The notes under the pieces are model-generated. The model was not told the DNA's origin, made no database searches, and saw only the letters and a program-made list of their open reading frames with translations. Position numbers and translations under genes: made by a program. Below are positions 17,200 through 26,347 of a stretch of 64,000 bases of DNA, one piece after another (the first letter of the stretch is position 1; the number at the start of each line of letters is the position of its first letter). This DNA is from DASUPK01 sp963744105 (GTDB lineage Bacteria; Actinomycetota; Thermoleophilia; Solirubrobacterales; 70-9): NCBI GenBank assembly GCA_963744105.1, contig CAVUSJ010000001.1, positions 1 to 64,000 of the forward strand, given 5' to 3'.

Positions 17200-17601
17200 A
17201 TGAGCTTCGAGCAGACCATGGATGACATCGCCAGAGGCGTGGAGATCCTCGGCGTCGCGACTGTCCTCGTGGGCCTGGCCGCAGCCCTGGTGAGCGGCGC
17301 ACTCGGCCTGCTCGGGGGCGAGGGTGCGGGAAGCGTCTACCGGACCATCCGAGCCGTCTTCGCCCGCAGCATCCTGCTCGGGTTGGAGTTCCTGGTGGCC
17401 GCCGACATCATCCGGACCGTCGCCGTCCAGCCCTCGCTCGAGAACGTCGCTGTCCTTGGGCTGATCATCCTCATCAGGACGTTCTTGAGCTTCTCGCTGG
17501 AAGTCGAGCTCGACGGTCGCTGGCCCTGGGCTGGCGCCTCCAGTGGTCCACCAGCGGCTGCACACGCGCAACAACCCTCCAAGCCACCGGGACAATCGTA
17601 A
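17200..17601 (+). CDS. DUF1622 membrane protein
   Basis: A 133-aa protein with three hydrophobic segments (about 17-40, 55-75 and 80-100). The SILLGLEFLVAADIIRTV and LIILIRTFLSFSLEVELDGRWPW stretches are characteristic of DUF1622. A GAGAAGGAG ribosome site lies directly before the ATG. The C-terminal tail is Pro/Ser/Ala-rich. Function unknown. Confidence 0.85.
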   Translation: MSFEQTMDDIARGVEILGVATVLVGLAAALVSGALGLLGGEGAGSVYRTIRAVFARSILLGLEFLVAADIIRTVAVQPSLENVAVLGLIILIRTFLSFSLEVELDGRWPWAGASSGPPAAAHAQQPSKPPGQS

Positions 17602-17892
17602 GAGAGCAGGGGCTCACCCCAAGGAGCCTTTGCTCGCTGTCCGGTGGCTCGGATCGGCGTTCAGCAGCACGACGTCACCATCTCCACTTCGACCTGCGCC
17701 TCGAGGTCGGGCTGTCCGTATCGACGTGAGTCCGGAGACCGTGGTCAACTCGGAAGCAGCCTGGTCCCACTGATTAGCCAAGTGCTGCGGGGTTGACCGT
17801 GCTCGAAACCGCGGTTAGGGTGCGGAGCTGTCTACGACAAGGAGGTCGGCGTCTCGCCATCTCGTCCAGGGCGTGCGGATCTAACCGCTGGC

Positions 17893-20127
17893 ATGACCCC
17901 CCGCGGGGTGGCAGCCCGTGCCGGCGTCTGGAGCGCCCAACACCGCAAGACCGCCATTTGGGGGTGGCTTGCCTTCGTTGTCCTTGCCTTCATGATCGGC
18001 GGCGCAACGGGGACCAAGAGCCTGGAGCACACTCAGACCGGGGTCGGGGAGTCCGGACGCGCCGACCAGGCGATCGCGGATGCCGCTCCGGAGCATGCCC
18101 AGGAAATGGTGCTGATCCAAAGCACCGGGTCCACCGCCGGTGATCCCGCCTTCCGCGCGGTCGTGGTTGACGTGCAGCGGAAGCTTGCGGCTCTGCCCGA
18201 CACCAAGAACTTCGAGAGCCCGCTGGCGCCGGCGAACGCGAATCAGGTCTCGGCTGACGGACATTCGGCGCTGCTCCGCTACCAGATAGCGGGCAACGAC
18301 ACAGAGGTAATGGACCGGGTCAAGCCGGCCGTTCAGGCGGTCGCCGACGTGCAGAAGGCGCATCCGGGCTTCACGCTCGGCGAGTTCGGCGACGCCAGCA
18401 CCCAGCAGCAGATCAACAAGGTCGTTCAGGACGATTTCGGCAAGGCCCTGATCACGTCGCTGCCCGTCACCCTGATCATCCTGCTGATCGCCTTCGGCGC
18501 GCTCGTCGCCGCCGGCGTGCCGCTGCTCCTGGCGCTCACCGCGGTCATCGCGACGATCGGCATCATGGGCCCGCTGAGCCACGTCATCGGCGGGGTCGAC
18601 AACTCGATCAACGAGGTGATCCTGCTGATCGGCCTCGCTGTGGGCGTGGATTACTCGATGTTCTATTTACGGCGCGAGCGCGAGGAGCGGGAGGACGGCC
18701 GAAGCGAGGACGCGGCGCTCGCCGCCGCCGCGGCGACCTCGGGCCGTGCGGTGATGGTCTCCGGCTTTACGGTGATGATCGCCATGGCCGGGATGTATCT
18801 GGCCGGGACGCCCACGTTCCAATCGTTTGCCACCGGCACGATCCTCGTCGTCGCCGTGGCGTTGGTGGGCTCGCTGACCGTGCTGCCGGCGATCCTGTCC
18901 TGGCTGGGGGACCGGGTGGAGAAGGGCGGCGTACCGATCATCAAGCACCATTCATGGAAGGCAGATGAGAGCCGAGTGTGGTCGCCGATTCTCGATCCGG
19001 TTCTCCGCCATCCGGTGATCTCCCTCGTTCTGTCCGCGGGCCTTCTGGTCTTCCTGGCGCTGCCGGCGTTCCGTCTGCACACCGCCAACGAGAGCGTGGA
19101 ATCCCTGCCCCAGGACGTCGCCTCGATTCAGACCTACAACAGGATGCAGAAGGTCTTCCCGGGGGGTGGGATTCCCGCCGTGGTCGTGGTCAGCTCTCCG
19201 AACGGGCCTACGCCGGAGGTCAGGCGGGGGGTAACCGCCCTGGTGGCGCGGGCGAAGGCCAGCTCCCTCTTCCAGCCCCCGATCACGCTCGACACCTTTC
19301 CGGACCGTACCGTCGTTCAGGTGAACATCCCGGTCGCGGGCAATGGCACCGACTCGAAGTCGAATGCGGCGCTGGCCGAGCTGCGCGACAGCATCGTCCC
19401 GGCAACGATCGGGGCCGTGCCGGGTGTCAGCGCCGACGTGACCGGCTTCACGGCGGAATCGAAGGACTTCAGGGACACCACCAAGTCGCACGTCCCGCTC
19501 GTCTTTGCCTTCGTTCTGACGGCCGCGTTCCTGCTGCTGCTCTTCACCTTCCGCTCGATCGTCATTCCGGTCAAGGCCATCATCCTCAACCTGCTTTCCG
19601 TGGGCGCCGCCTACGGGGTGATCGTCTGGATCTTCCAGGATGGCCACCTCCAATCGTTCCTGGGCTTCCACTCGACCGGCGCGATCATCTCCTGGATGCC
19701 GCTGTTCCTCTTCGTGGTCCTCTTCGGCCTCTCGATGGATTACCACGTCTTCATCCTCACTCGAATCCGTGAGGCCTATGACCGCGGCATGCCAACCGAT
19801 GAGGCCGTCTCGCACGGGATCAAGACCACGGCGGGCGTGGTCACCAGCGCCGCCGTCGTCATGGTCGCGGTCTTCGCCGTATTCGCGACGTTGTCACTGG
19901 TCTTCTTCAAAGAGCTTGGCGTGGGACTCGGCGTCGCGGTCTTGATTGACGCAACTCTGGTCCGCGCCGTATTGCTGCCCGCGTCGATGACACTGCTCGG
20001 TGACTTGAACTGGTACCTGCCGCACTGGCTCGAGTGGCTTCCGCGCGTCGGCCCGGTGGCAGCACCAGCGCTTCCGCCGGCGCCCCGAAGCCCCGACGAG
20101 AGGGCTCCGGCGGTAGCGCAGCATTGA
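17893..20127 (+). CDS. MMPL/RND-family transporter 1
   Basis: A 744-aa inner-membrane exporter of the MmpL type, which moves lipids or hydrophobic compounds with the proton gradient. Twelve TM segments fall in the usual 1+5+1+5 arrangement, with two extracytoplasmic loops (about 40-175 and 400-545). Family signatures are GVDYSMFYLRREREER in the first TM bundle and GLSMDYHVFILTRIREAYDRG in the second, which carry the proton-relay Asp-Tyr pairs. The C-terminal half is nearly identical in sequence to the MMPL protein at 22454-24709. A possible -35 TTGACC at about 17795 with TTAGGG lies upstream, but no good ribosome site precedes the ATG. Confidence 0.93.
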   Translation: MTPRGVAARAGVWSAQHRKTAIWGWLAFVVLAFMIGGATGTKSLEHTQTGVGESGRADQAIADAAPEHAQEMVLIQSTGSTAGDPAFRAVVVDVQRKLAALPDTKNFESPLAPANANQVSADGHSALLRYQIAGNDTEVMDRVKPAVQAVADVQKAHPGFTLGEFGDASTQQQINKVVQDDFGKALITSLPVTLIILLIAFGALVAAGVPLLLALTAVIATIGIMGPLSHVIGGVDNSINEVILLIGLAVGVDYSMFYLRREREEREDGRSEDAALAAAAATSGRAVMVSGFTVMIAMAGMYLAGTPTFQSFATGTILVVAVALVGSLTVLPAILSWLGDRVEKGGVPIIKHHSWKADESRVWSPILDPVLRHPVISLVLSAGLLVFLALPAFRLHTANESVESLPQDVASIQTYNRMQKVFPGGGIPAVVVVSSPNGPTPEVRRGVTALVARAKASSLFQPPITLDTFPDRTVVQVNIPVAGNGTDSKSNAALAELRDSIVPATIGAVPGVSADVTGFTAESKDFRDTTKSHVPLVFAFVLTAAFLLLLFTFRSIVIPVKAIILNLLSVGAAYGVIVWIFQDGHLQSFLGFHSTGAIISWMPLFLFVVLFGLSMDYHVFILTRIREAYDRGMPTDEAVSHGIKTTAGVVTSAAVVMVAVFAVFATLSLVFFKELGVGLGVAVLIDATLVRAVLLPASMTLLGDLNWYLPHWLEWLPRVGPVAAPALPPAPRSPDERAPAVAQH

Positions 20128-20143
20128 GTCGGAATACCCCCGC

Positions 20144-21175
20144 GTGACCATTCCGGACTCCGAGCAGTACGCGCACATGCTCGACGCCGCCGCGGAAGGC
20201 GGCTTCGCGTATCCGGCGGTCAATGTGACCTCTTCAGAAACCCTGAACGCCGCGCTGCGCGGCTTTGCTGAGGCCGAGTCCGATGGCATCGTCGAGCTGA
20301 CAACAGGCGGTGCCGCGTACACGTCGGGCACTGCCGTAGGGCACGGGGTGATCGGGGCGAGAGCGCTCGCGGGCTTTGCCCACGAAGTCGCACGCAAGTC
20401 CGGTGTGTTCGTTGCCCTCCACACCGATCACTGCCCTCCAGACCAGCTCGACACGTTCCTCCGCCCGCTTCTCGCGGAATCGCTGTCGCGGCGAGAGCGC
20501 AACGAGCCCCCTTTGTTCAACTCGCACATGTTCGATGGCTCTGCGCTGGCACTCGAGGAGAACCTGCGTATCTCACTGAGCCTCTTGGAAGCGTGCGCGC
20601 GGGCAGGCGTCGTGCTCGAGGTCGAGTCAGGCGTGGTGGGTGGCGCCGAGGACGACGTGAGCGCCGAGGCTGTCGGGCACGACAAGCTCTACACGACGAC
20701 CGAGGACCTGCTGCGCGTGGCCGACGTCCTGGGGACCGGGGAGCGCGGGCGCTACCTGGTCGCCGCCACCTTCGGCAACGTGCACGGCCTGTACGCGCCC
20801 GGCGAGGTACAGCTCCGGCCGGAGATCCTGCGTGAGGGCCAGGAAGCTCTCGCTGCAGCTCGTCCTGGCGCGCGCTTCCAGTACGTCTTCCACGGCAGCA
20901 GTGGCTCGGGCGAGGGGGACTTGCTCAACGCGGTCCGCTACGGGGTCGTGAAGGTCAACGTCGACTCCGACATGCAATTTGCCTTCACCCGCGCTGCAGC
21001 CGACCATCTCGTCACTCACTTCGCGGACGCGCCGAAGGAGGGGGGCGGCATGGGAGAAAAGGCGGACTACGACCCGCGGTCTTGGGGTCGCGCCGCGGAA
21101 TCGGCTATGGCAGATGCGGTGGCAGAGAGGTGCGCTCTGCTCGGCTCCGCCGGCCGAAGCACCGCACGATCGTAG
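20144..21175 (+). CDS. Class II fructose-bisphosphate aldolase
   Basis: A 343-aa zinc-dependent aldolase with a GTG start. It cleaves fructose 1,6-bisphosphate to glyceraldehyde 3-phosphate and dihydroxyacetone phosphate. Metal- and phosphate-binding motifs are all present: LHTDHCP (near 93), NSHMFDGSA, EVESGVVGGAEDD, TFGNVHGLYAPGEV, FHGSSGSGE and VKVNVDSDMQ. The length fits the long (class IIA-like) subgroup. The gene lies 16 bp after the MMPL stop, so probably co-transcribed, which is an odd pairing of glycolytic enzyme and exporter. It ends 136 bp before attachment-like repeat B. Confidence 0.92.
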   Translation: MTIPDSEQYAHMLDAAAEGGFAYPAVNVTSSETLNAALRGFAEAESDGIVELTTGGAAYTSGTAVGHGVIGARALAGFAHEVARKSGVFVALHTDHCPPDQLDTFLRPLLAESLSRRERNEPPLFNSHMFDGSALALEENLRISLSLLEACARAGVVLEVESGVVGGAEDDVSAEAVGHDKLYTTTEDLLRVADVLGTGERGRYLVAATFGNVHGLYAPGEVQLRPEILREGQEALAAARPGARFQYVFHGSSGSGEGDLLNAVRYGVVKVNVDSDMQFAFTRAAADHLVTHFADAPKEGGGMGEKADYDPRSWGRAAESAMADAVAERCALLGSAGRSTARS

Positions 21176-21479
21176 CCCTCACGGGTTGCTGCCGGTTCGT
21201 CGTGGGTTCATCCAGGGCCGCCTTCCATGCGAAGCGGCGGTGGCGCAGCCGCGCAATCCGCCCGGGATGATTGACTGGAGTCGACGCTCGTCGGGGTTCG
21301 GGCATCCCGGTCCGTATGAAAACCGTATGAGGCGTCGCGATCGTCAGTCAGGACGCCGAGTTGAACCAGTCGCCCCGACTTTCGATCACTCGTGCGCCTC
21401 GCGAGGCGTAGGATTCCTACGGTCTTCGATTGACCGTCCAGTCGGAAGGAGCGCCGGAATCCGAGTCTTTCGTGGACGG
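21176..21479. other. Intergenic region with attachment-like repeat B
   Basis: A 304-bp stretch with no supportable gene. Apart from the repeat at 21311-21378, it holds a GGAAGGAG at 21444-21451 that is too far from the chosen start of the next gene to be its ribosome site. Confidence 0.5.
21311..21378 (+). repeat. Attachment-like repeat B
   Basis: Two CCGTATGA boxes (21312-21319 and 21323-21330) and, 27 bp further, a 21-bp core (21358-21378) identical to that at 15891-15911 and ending in the tRNA-Pro 3' sequence. The spacing between first box and core differs from repeat A by one base. Confidence 0.7.
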
Positions 21480-22457
21480 ATGGGGATTGGACTGGCCGCA
21501 ATCGTGGTCCTGTGCTTCGGCATCGCCTCGTGCGGGGGAGGCGGCGGCTCATCGACGAGTTCGGTCGCGGGATCCAACCTGATTCGCCCGAACCCGGCGA
21601 ATGCGCAGACGGCGATCACTGTCGGCTCGAAGAACTTCACGGAGGAGTTCGTCCTAGGCGAGATCTACGCGCAGGCCCTCAGGGCCGCCGGTTATCGGGT
21701 GAGGACCGACCTCAACCTGGGTTCCGAGAACGCGGCGCTCAAGGCGATCAAGGATGGCCGGATCAGCGGCTACCCGGAGTACACGTCGACGGCCCTCGGT
21801 TCGTTCTTCCACGTCCCGGCGAACAGGATCCCCTCGGCGGCGGGGCCGGCCTACGACATGGCGAAGGCGGCTCTAGCCAGGCAGGGGATCGCGGCGTATC
21901 CACCGACCCCGTTCGCAGACGCGAACGCAGTCGGGACCCTGACGACCACCGCACAGAAGCTGGGCCTGAAGGACGTCTCGGATCTTTCCGGAAAGTCGTC
22001 GGCGCTCGTACTCGCGGGTTCCCCGGAGTGCCGGACGCGAACCGACTGCCTCGCCGGCCTCGAGAGGAACTACGGACTCACGTTCAAGCAGTTCAGGCCG
22101 GTCAGCATCGACCGGCGCTACGCGGTACTGGACGACGGCGAAGCGGACCTCTCGATCCTGTTCACAAGCGATGCCCAGCTCGCGGCGTCCACGAGGTACA
22201 CGGTGCTTCGCGACGACCAGGGCCTGATCCCGGCTGGCAACGTGATCTTCATTGTTTCGAAGAAGGTCGCCGATGCGGCGGGCCCGGACCTTGCAGCGAC
22301 GATCGAGAAGGTCCAGGGCAACTTGACGCTCCCGGTCATCCAAGAGCTCAATTCACGGGTCGACCTCGGCAAGCAGCCTCCGGCAACCGTCGCCCACCAG
22401 TATCTGGCGACGTTGGGCTACGTTCAGGGCGCCGGCAAGCCTCAGGGGTCGCGATGA
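21480..22457 (+). CDS. OpuAC-type substrate-binding lipoprotein (glycine betaine/osmoprotectant family)
   Basis: About 325 aa. The chosen ATG gives a short lipoprotein signal with lipobox IASC at residues about 16-19, followed by a Gly/Ser linker. An upstream alternative start in the same frame cannot be excluded. The mature domain begins TAITVGSKNFTEEFVLGEIYAQAL, the hallmark of ProX/OsmF-like quaternary-amine binding proteins, and the GYPEYTSTALGSFF segment follows. Usually such proteins sit beside ABC permease and ATPase genes. Here the stop overlaps the start of an MMPL transporter (ATGA), and no ABC partner is nearby. Confidence 0.85.
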   Translation: MGIGLAAIVVLCFGIASCGGGGGSSTSSVAGSNLIRPNPANAQTAITVGSKNFTEEFVLGEIYAQALRAAGYRVRTDLNLGSENAALKAIKDGRISGYPEYTSTALGSFFHVPANRIPSAAGPAYDMAKAALARQGIAAYPPTPFADANAVGTLTTTAQKLGLKDVSDLSGKSSALVLAGSPECRTRTDCLAGLERNYGLTFKQFRPVSIDRRYAVLDDGEADLSILFTSDAQLAASTRYTVLRDDQGLIPAGNVIFIVSKKVADAAGPDLAATIEKVQGNLTLPVIQELNSRVDLGKQPPATVAHQYLATLGYVQGAGKPQGSR

Positions 22458-24709
22458 CGCGGTTCGCCAAGTCTGAATCAGGGGAGGCACCGAACGTTGC
22501 TGCCCGGATGGGGCGCTGGAGTGCTCAGCATCGCAAGCTCGCGATCTGGGGCTGGCTCAGCCTCGTCTTCGTCAGCGCTCTCGCGGGAGGCGCGGTCGGC
22601 ACCAAGACGCTCGACAACGCTCAACTCGGGGTGGGCGACTCCGGGCGTGCGCAGCGCACGATCGAGGCGGCATTTCCGAAGAACGCTGAAGAGATGGTCC
22701 TGGTGCAGAGCAACACGGGGAACGTGAACAGCCTGCAGTTCCGAGCGGCTGTGGGAGACGCCCAGTTCCGGCTCTCGCAGCTCCCCTACGTCTACGCGAT
22801 CGAGAGTCCCTACGACCCCGCAAACAGATCACAGGTCTCGGCGGACGGCCGCTCGGCCCTGACCCGGTTCAAGATCGCGGGGAACCAGAGCACGGCCAAG
22901 AAGCGCGCGAGCGCAACCCTGAGGGCAGTCGCCGCTGCTCAGGCCGCTCATCCGCAGTTCACGATCGGCGAGTTCGGCCAGGCGAGCTCCGACAACCAGG
23001 TGAGCAGCTCGATCAGCAAGGACTTCAAGCAGGCGCTTTTCACCTCGCTGCCGGTCACCCTCCTGATCCTCCTGATCGCGTTCGGTGCCCTGGTGGCCGC
23101 CGGGGTCCCTCTGCTGCTGGGCTTGACGGCAGTGATGGCGACGATCGGCCTGATCGGTTTGATCAGTCACATCAGCGGAGTGGACGAGTCGGTCAACGAG
23201 GTGATCCTCTTGATCGGCCTGGCTGTGGGCGTCGACTACTCGATGTTCTACCTGCGCCGCGAGCGCGAGGAGCGCGAGTCCGGTCGCAGCCAGGAGGCCT
23301 CGCTGGCGGCTGCGGCGGCAACCTCTGGCCGTGCGGTGCTGGTCTCCGGGTTCACCGTGATGATTGCGATGGCCGGCATGTATCTCGCCGGAGCCCCCAC
23401 CTTCCAGTCATTCGCCACCGGCACGATCCTGGTGGTTGCGGTTGCCGTGATCGGGTCGCTCACCGTCCTGCCCGCCGTCCTTGCCTGGCTCGGCGATCGT
23501 GTCGAGAAGGGGCGCATCCCGTTCCTGCGCAGAAGGAAGTGGAACGTTGGGGAGAGTGGCGCCTGGTCACGGATCCTCAACCCGGCTCTTCGCCACCCGG
23601 TGCTGGCTGTCCTCGGCGCCGCAGGACTACTCGTCTTCCTCGCGATCCCGGCATTCAGGCTTCACACCGCCTCACCCGGCGTCGAGGACCTGCCGCGGGA
23701 CCTCGGGGTGATCAAGACCTATAACCGCGTCCAGGCGGCCTTCCCGGGCGGCCCGATCCCCGCTCAGGTGGTGGTGCACGCTGGAGACGTCAGGTCACTC
23801 CCGGTGGTGGGCGCCGTCAACGAGCTGCGAGTGCGGGCGCTCACAAACCCGAACTTCAGGCTGCCGATCACGACCAGTACCAGCCCCGATCACACGGTCG
23901 AGGAGGTCGACATCCCTGTTGCCGGGGATGGCACCGACGCAAGGTCGTCCGCGGCCCTCACCGACCTGCGCGACAACCTGATCCCGGCCACCATCGGACG
24001 GGTCCCGGGCGCGACGGCCGACGTGACCGGCTTTACGGCCAACTCGGTCGATTTCAACGACACGATGAAGTCACACGCGCCCCTCGTCTTCATCTTCGTC
24101 CTCTCCGCGGCCTTCCTCCTGCTGCTGTTCACGTTCCGGTCGCTCGTCATCCCGGCCAAGGCGATCATCCTCAACCTGCTGTCGGTCGGGGCGGCCTACG
24201 GCGTGATTGTCTGGATCTTCCAGGAAGGCCATCTGGAGTCGGTACTGGGATTCAAGTCGAACGGCGCGATCGTCGCCTGGATGCCGCTGTTCATGTTCGT
24301 GGTCCTGTTCGGCCTCTCTATGGACTACCACGTCTTCATCCTCACGCGGATCCGGGAGGCCTACGATCGAGGCCGGCCGACCGACGAAGCGGTCTCGCAC
24401 GGGATCAAGACGACGGCGGGTGTGGTGACCAGCGCGGCGGTCGTGATGATCTCGGTCTTCGCGATCTTTGCGACTCTTTCGCTGTTGATCTTCAAGGAGC
24501 TGGGGGTCGGCCTGGCCGTGGCGGTGCTGATCGATGCCACGATCATTCGCGCCGTGCTGCTGCCCGCCTCGATGACGTTGCTAGGAGACTGGAACTGGTA
24601 TCTGCCGAGGTGGCTCGAGTGGCTGCCCAGGGTTGGTCCCGGCTCGGTCCCGTACGAGGAGACGGACCCCTCGGCTCGGCGCCTCAGGCGGCCGCCGATT
24701 CGCGCCTAG
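22454..24709 (+). CDS. MMPL/RND-family transporter 2
   Basis: A 751-aa MmpL-type exporter starting at the ATG that overlaps the preceding stop. The longer open frame upstream is antisense-like extension inside the binding-protein gene. It has the same topology and signature segments (GVDYSMFYLRREREER, GLSMDYHVFILTRIREAYDRG) as MMPL 1. The two are close paralogues over their whole length, with the divergence concentrated in the two extracytoplasmic loops. Coupling to a binding protein suggests either substrate delivery from outside or a shared osmotic role. Both are inference. Confidence 0.93.
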   Translation: MTRFAKSESGEAPNVAARMGRWSAQHRKLAIWGWLSLVFVSALAGGAVGTKTLDNAQLGVGDSGRAQRTIEAAFPKNAEEMVLVQSNTGNVNSLQFRAAVGDAQFRLSQLPYVYAIESPYDPANRSQVSADGRSALTRFKIAGNQSTAKKRASATLRAVAAAQAAHPQFTIGEFGQASSDNQVSSSISKDFKQALFTSLPVTLLILLIAFGALVAAGVPLLLGLTAVMATIGLIGLISHISGVDESVNEVILLIGLAVGVDYSMFYLRREREERESGRSQEASLAAAAATSGRAVLVSGFTVMIAMAGMYLAGAPTFQSFATGTILVVAVAVIGSLTVLPAVLAWLGDRVEKGRIPFLRRRKWNVGESGAWSRILNPALRHPVLAVLGAAGLLVFLAIPAFRLHTASPGVEDLPRDLGVIKTYNRVQAAFPGGPIPAQVVVHAGDVRSLPVVGAVNELRVRALTNPNFRLPITTSTSPDHTVEEVDIPVAGDGTDARSSAALTDLRDNLIPATIGRVPGATADVTGFTANSVDFNDTMKSHAPLVFIFVLSAAFLLLLFTFRSLVIPAKAIILNLLSVGAAYGVIVWIFQEGHLESVLGFKSNGAIVAWMPLFMFVVLFGLSMDYHVFILTRIREAYDRGRPTDEAVSHGIKTTAGVVTSAAVVMISVFAIFATLSLLIFKELGVGLAVAVLIDATIIRAVLLPASMTLLGDWNWYLPRWLEWLPRVGPGSVPYEETDPSARRLRRPPIRA

Positions 24710-24779
24710 GCCATCGCGCTACTCAGAGCCGTCTTGTCAGGGGTAGTACCGCCTGGTTGCCGCGGGGTCCGCGGGATCA

Positions 24780-26048
24780 CTATTGGAAGGGGACCGTGAC
24801 GGGGCCGGGCAGCCGTCGGTAGACGGCGAAGAAGTCGCGGTCGTCGGGGCTGAGGTAGCGGCTCGCGGGCTGCATCGGGTTCGGCCCGACCTCGGTCGGA
24901 ACCAGGCCGTGGTCATGCGTGTAGGTGATCAGGGTGTGCCATTCGGGATTGATGTCGAACTCCATCGCCCGGATCGCGCCCGCGCGCTGCAGGATTCGCG
25001 CCAGCGTGGTCACGGTCTGGCCGTCCGCAGCCGCGTAAATCAGGTTGCCGCGACGGTCGATGCCGACACCCGTGCGCCAGACGCGGGTCGCGTTGCCGAG
25101 CGTGTAGCCCCACTGCGAACTGTCGTTCAGGGCGGGGCTGAGGCGGCCGTCCCAGACGATCGGTGGCAGGCTCTGGCGGGCCCACGCGACGTCCGGCCCC
25201 GCGTTCGGGCCCCCGCTCCACCTGACGATCGCGACGCGGCCGTCGCGATAGCCGAGGAGCGTGGCGTTGCCGGCCGCGAGCGGCTCGTTGATGCGGCCGT
25301 TGTCGGTCGAGCCGTTGTTGACATCCGTGTAGATGAAGCCGCTGTTGAAGGTCGCGAGCAGCCGCGAGCGCTGGTCGTATGGGACCATCGCCGGCCCCCG
25401 CACGGCCGCGCTTGGCGGCTCGTAGCGGCCCGGATAGAACGCGAGCGCGGAGCGAGTGTGGTCGAACCAGGCCAGGTAGGCGACGTTTCTCGGATAGTCG
25501 AGCTCGGGGCGAAAGGTCGTGACCAGCACCGGAGCGCCACCAGCGACCGGCGGTCCGGTCGGCTTCCAGACCCCTTCGCCCGGCAGCGGCTGGGCGAAGA
25601 CCGGGTTGATCCGCGGCGGCCAGGCAGCCGACTGCTTCGGAGCGTTTCCGGCCCGCCCGGTCGCCGGCAGGCTCTTCAGCTGCGGGCCGCCCTTGGTCGG
25701 CGCATTCCAGCTGTAGTAGACGTGCTCGATCTCATCGACCACCTGGTTGCCGAGAGGCACGTCGGCTCGCACCCACTCGACGCTGCGTGCGAAGAACGGC
25801 ATGCTGGAAGGCCGCAGCATCCAGGTCGCATACGAGTAGATCGCCGGCGACAGCAGCACCAGGGCGGTGACAGCCAAGAAGGCTCTCCGGCGTCGCCGTG
25901 AGCGTCTGGCCTCAACCTCGCGCCTTCGCTCTCGGCGGGCCGCAACCAGGGCGTGCACCCCCGCGCCGGGCGGCGATTCAGCCGCATCCGGCGGACCACT
26001 CACGGCAGGACCGGCGCCAAACCGCCGCAGACCGTCCATCGGGGACAC
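24780..26048 (-). CDS. Membrane-anchored phosphodiester glycosidase (NAGPA/DUF2233-like)
   Basis: A 422-aa protein with a GTG start (ATG 26039 is an alternative). A very basic N-terminal cytoplasmic stretch (about 35-52) precedes one TM segment (53-72), and the rest is extracytoplasmic. The C-terminal half, with LLATFNSGFIYTDVNNGSTDNGRI, RTGVGIDRRGNLIYAAADG and AMEFDINPEWHTLITY, has the beta-rich pattern of the phosphodiester glycosidase family (relatives of the mannose-6-phosphate uncovering enzyme). It likely acts on a cell-surface glycan. The specific substrate is unknown. Confidence 0.75.
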   Translation of the reverse strand: MSPMDGLRRFGAGPAVSGPPDAAESPPGAGVHALVAARRERRREVEARRSRRRRRAFLAVTALVLLSPAIYSYATWMLRPSSMPFFARSVEWVRADVPLGNQVVDEIEHVYYSWNAPTKGGPQLKSLPATGRAGNAPKQSAAWPPRINPVFAQPLPGEGVWKPTGPPVAGGAPVLVTTFRPELDYPRNVAYLAWFDHTRSALAFYPGRYEPPSAAVRGPAMVPYDQRSRLLATFNSGFIYTDVNNGSTDNGRINEPLAAGNATLLGYRDGRVAIVRWSGGPNAGPDVAWARQSLPPIVWDGRLSPALNDSSQWGYTLGNATRVWRTGVGIDRRGNLIYAAADGQTVTTLARILQRAGAIRAMEFDINPEWHTLITYTHDHGLVPTEVGPNPMQPASRYLSPDDRDFFAVYRRLPGPVTVPFQ

Positions 26049-26172
26049 CGTAGGGTCGGTCGGCCAAACGAACGCTAAAGCCGACGGTCGGGCTCTTAGT
26101 TTTCGTGCCCGAGGACGCCGGCAGCTCTAATGTTTCGCGCGATCTTCTCGCGTCAGCAACGACGCGGCGTGG

Positions 26173-26289
26173 TTACCGGAGCGGCCTCGTGCTCCTGAGC
26201 CAGTGGGCCAGCACGTTGGTCCAGATGGCTCCGAGCAGGAGGACACCGATGAGAACGATCGGCAGCACAGTGATCTCGAGAGATTCCAT
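26173..26289 (-). CDS. Small single-TM protein (38 aa)
   Basis: An ATG at 26289 with a GGGGA ribosome site 6 nt upstream opens a 38-codon frame. The product has a short acidic N-terminus (MESLE), one strongly hydrophobic helix (about residues 6-24) and a basic C-terminus (HWLRSTRPLR), a typical positive-inside small membrane protein. It lies leftward, 58 bp after the TetR gene, and may share its transcript. No family recognised. Confidence 0.5.
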   Translation of the reverse strand: MESLEITVLPIVLIGVLLLGAIWTNVLAHWLRSTRPLR

Positions 26290-26347
26290 CGTGTCCCCAG
26301 TGTCGAGGTAGGTCCTAAGCGGGAGATCAAGGGATCCAGCTGCCCAC

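Larger units (their letters stand above)
15912..21378. mobile_element. Probable integrated module III (Dyp/DUF1622/MMPL/aldolase)
   Basis: A 5.5-kb segment flanked by two direct copies of a box-plus-core arrangement whose core ends in the tRNA-Pro 3' sequence. It carries four rightward genes. No recombinase is present. The repeat geometry supports integration, and the absence of any mobility gene makes the origin uncertain. Confidence 0.5.
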
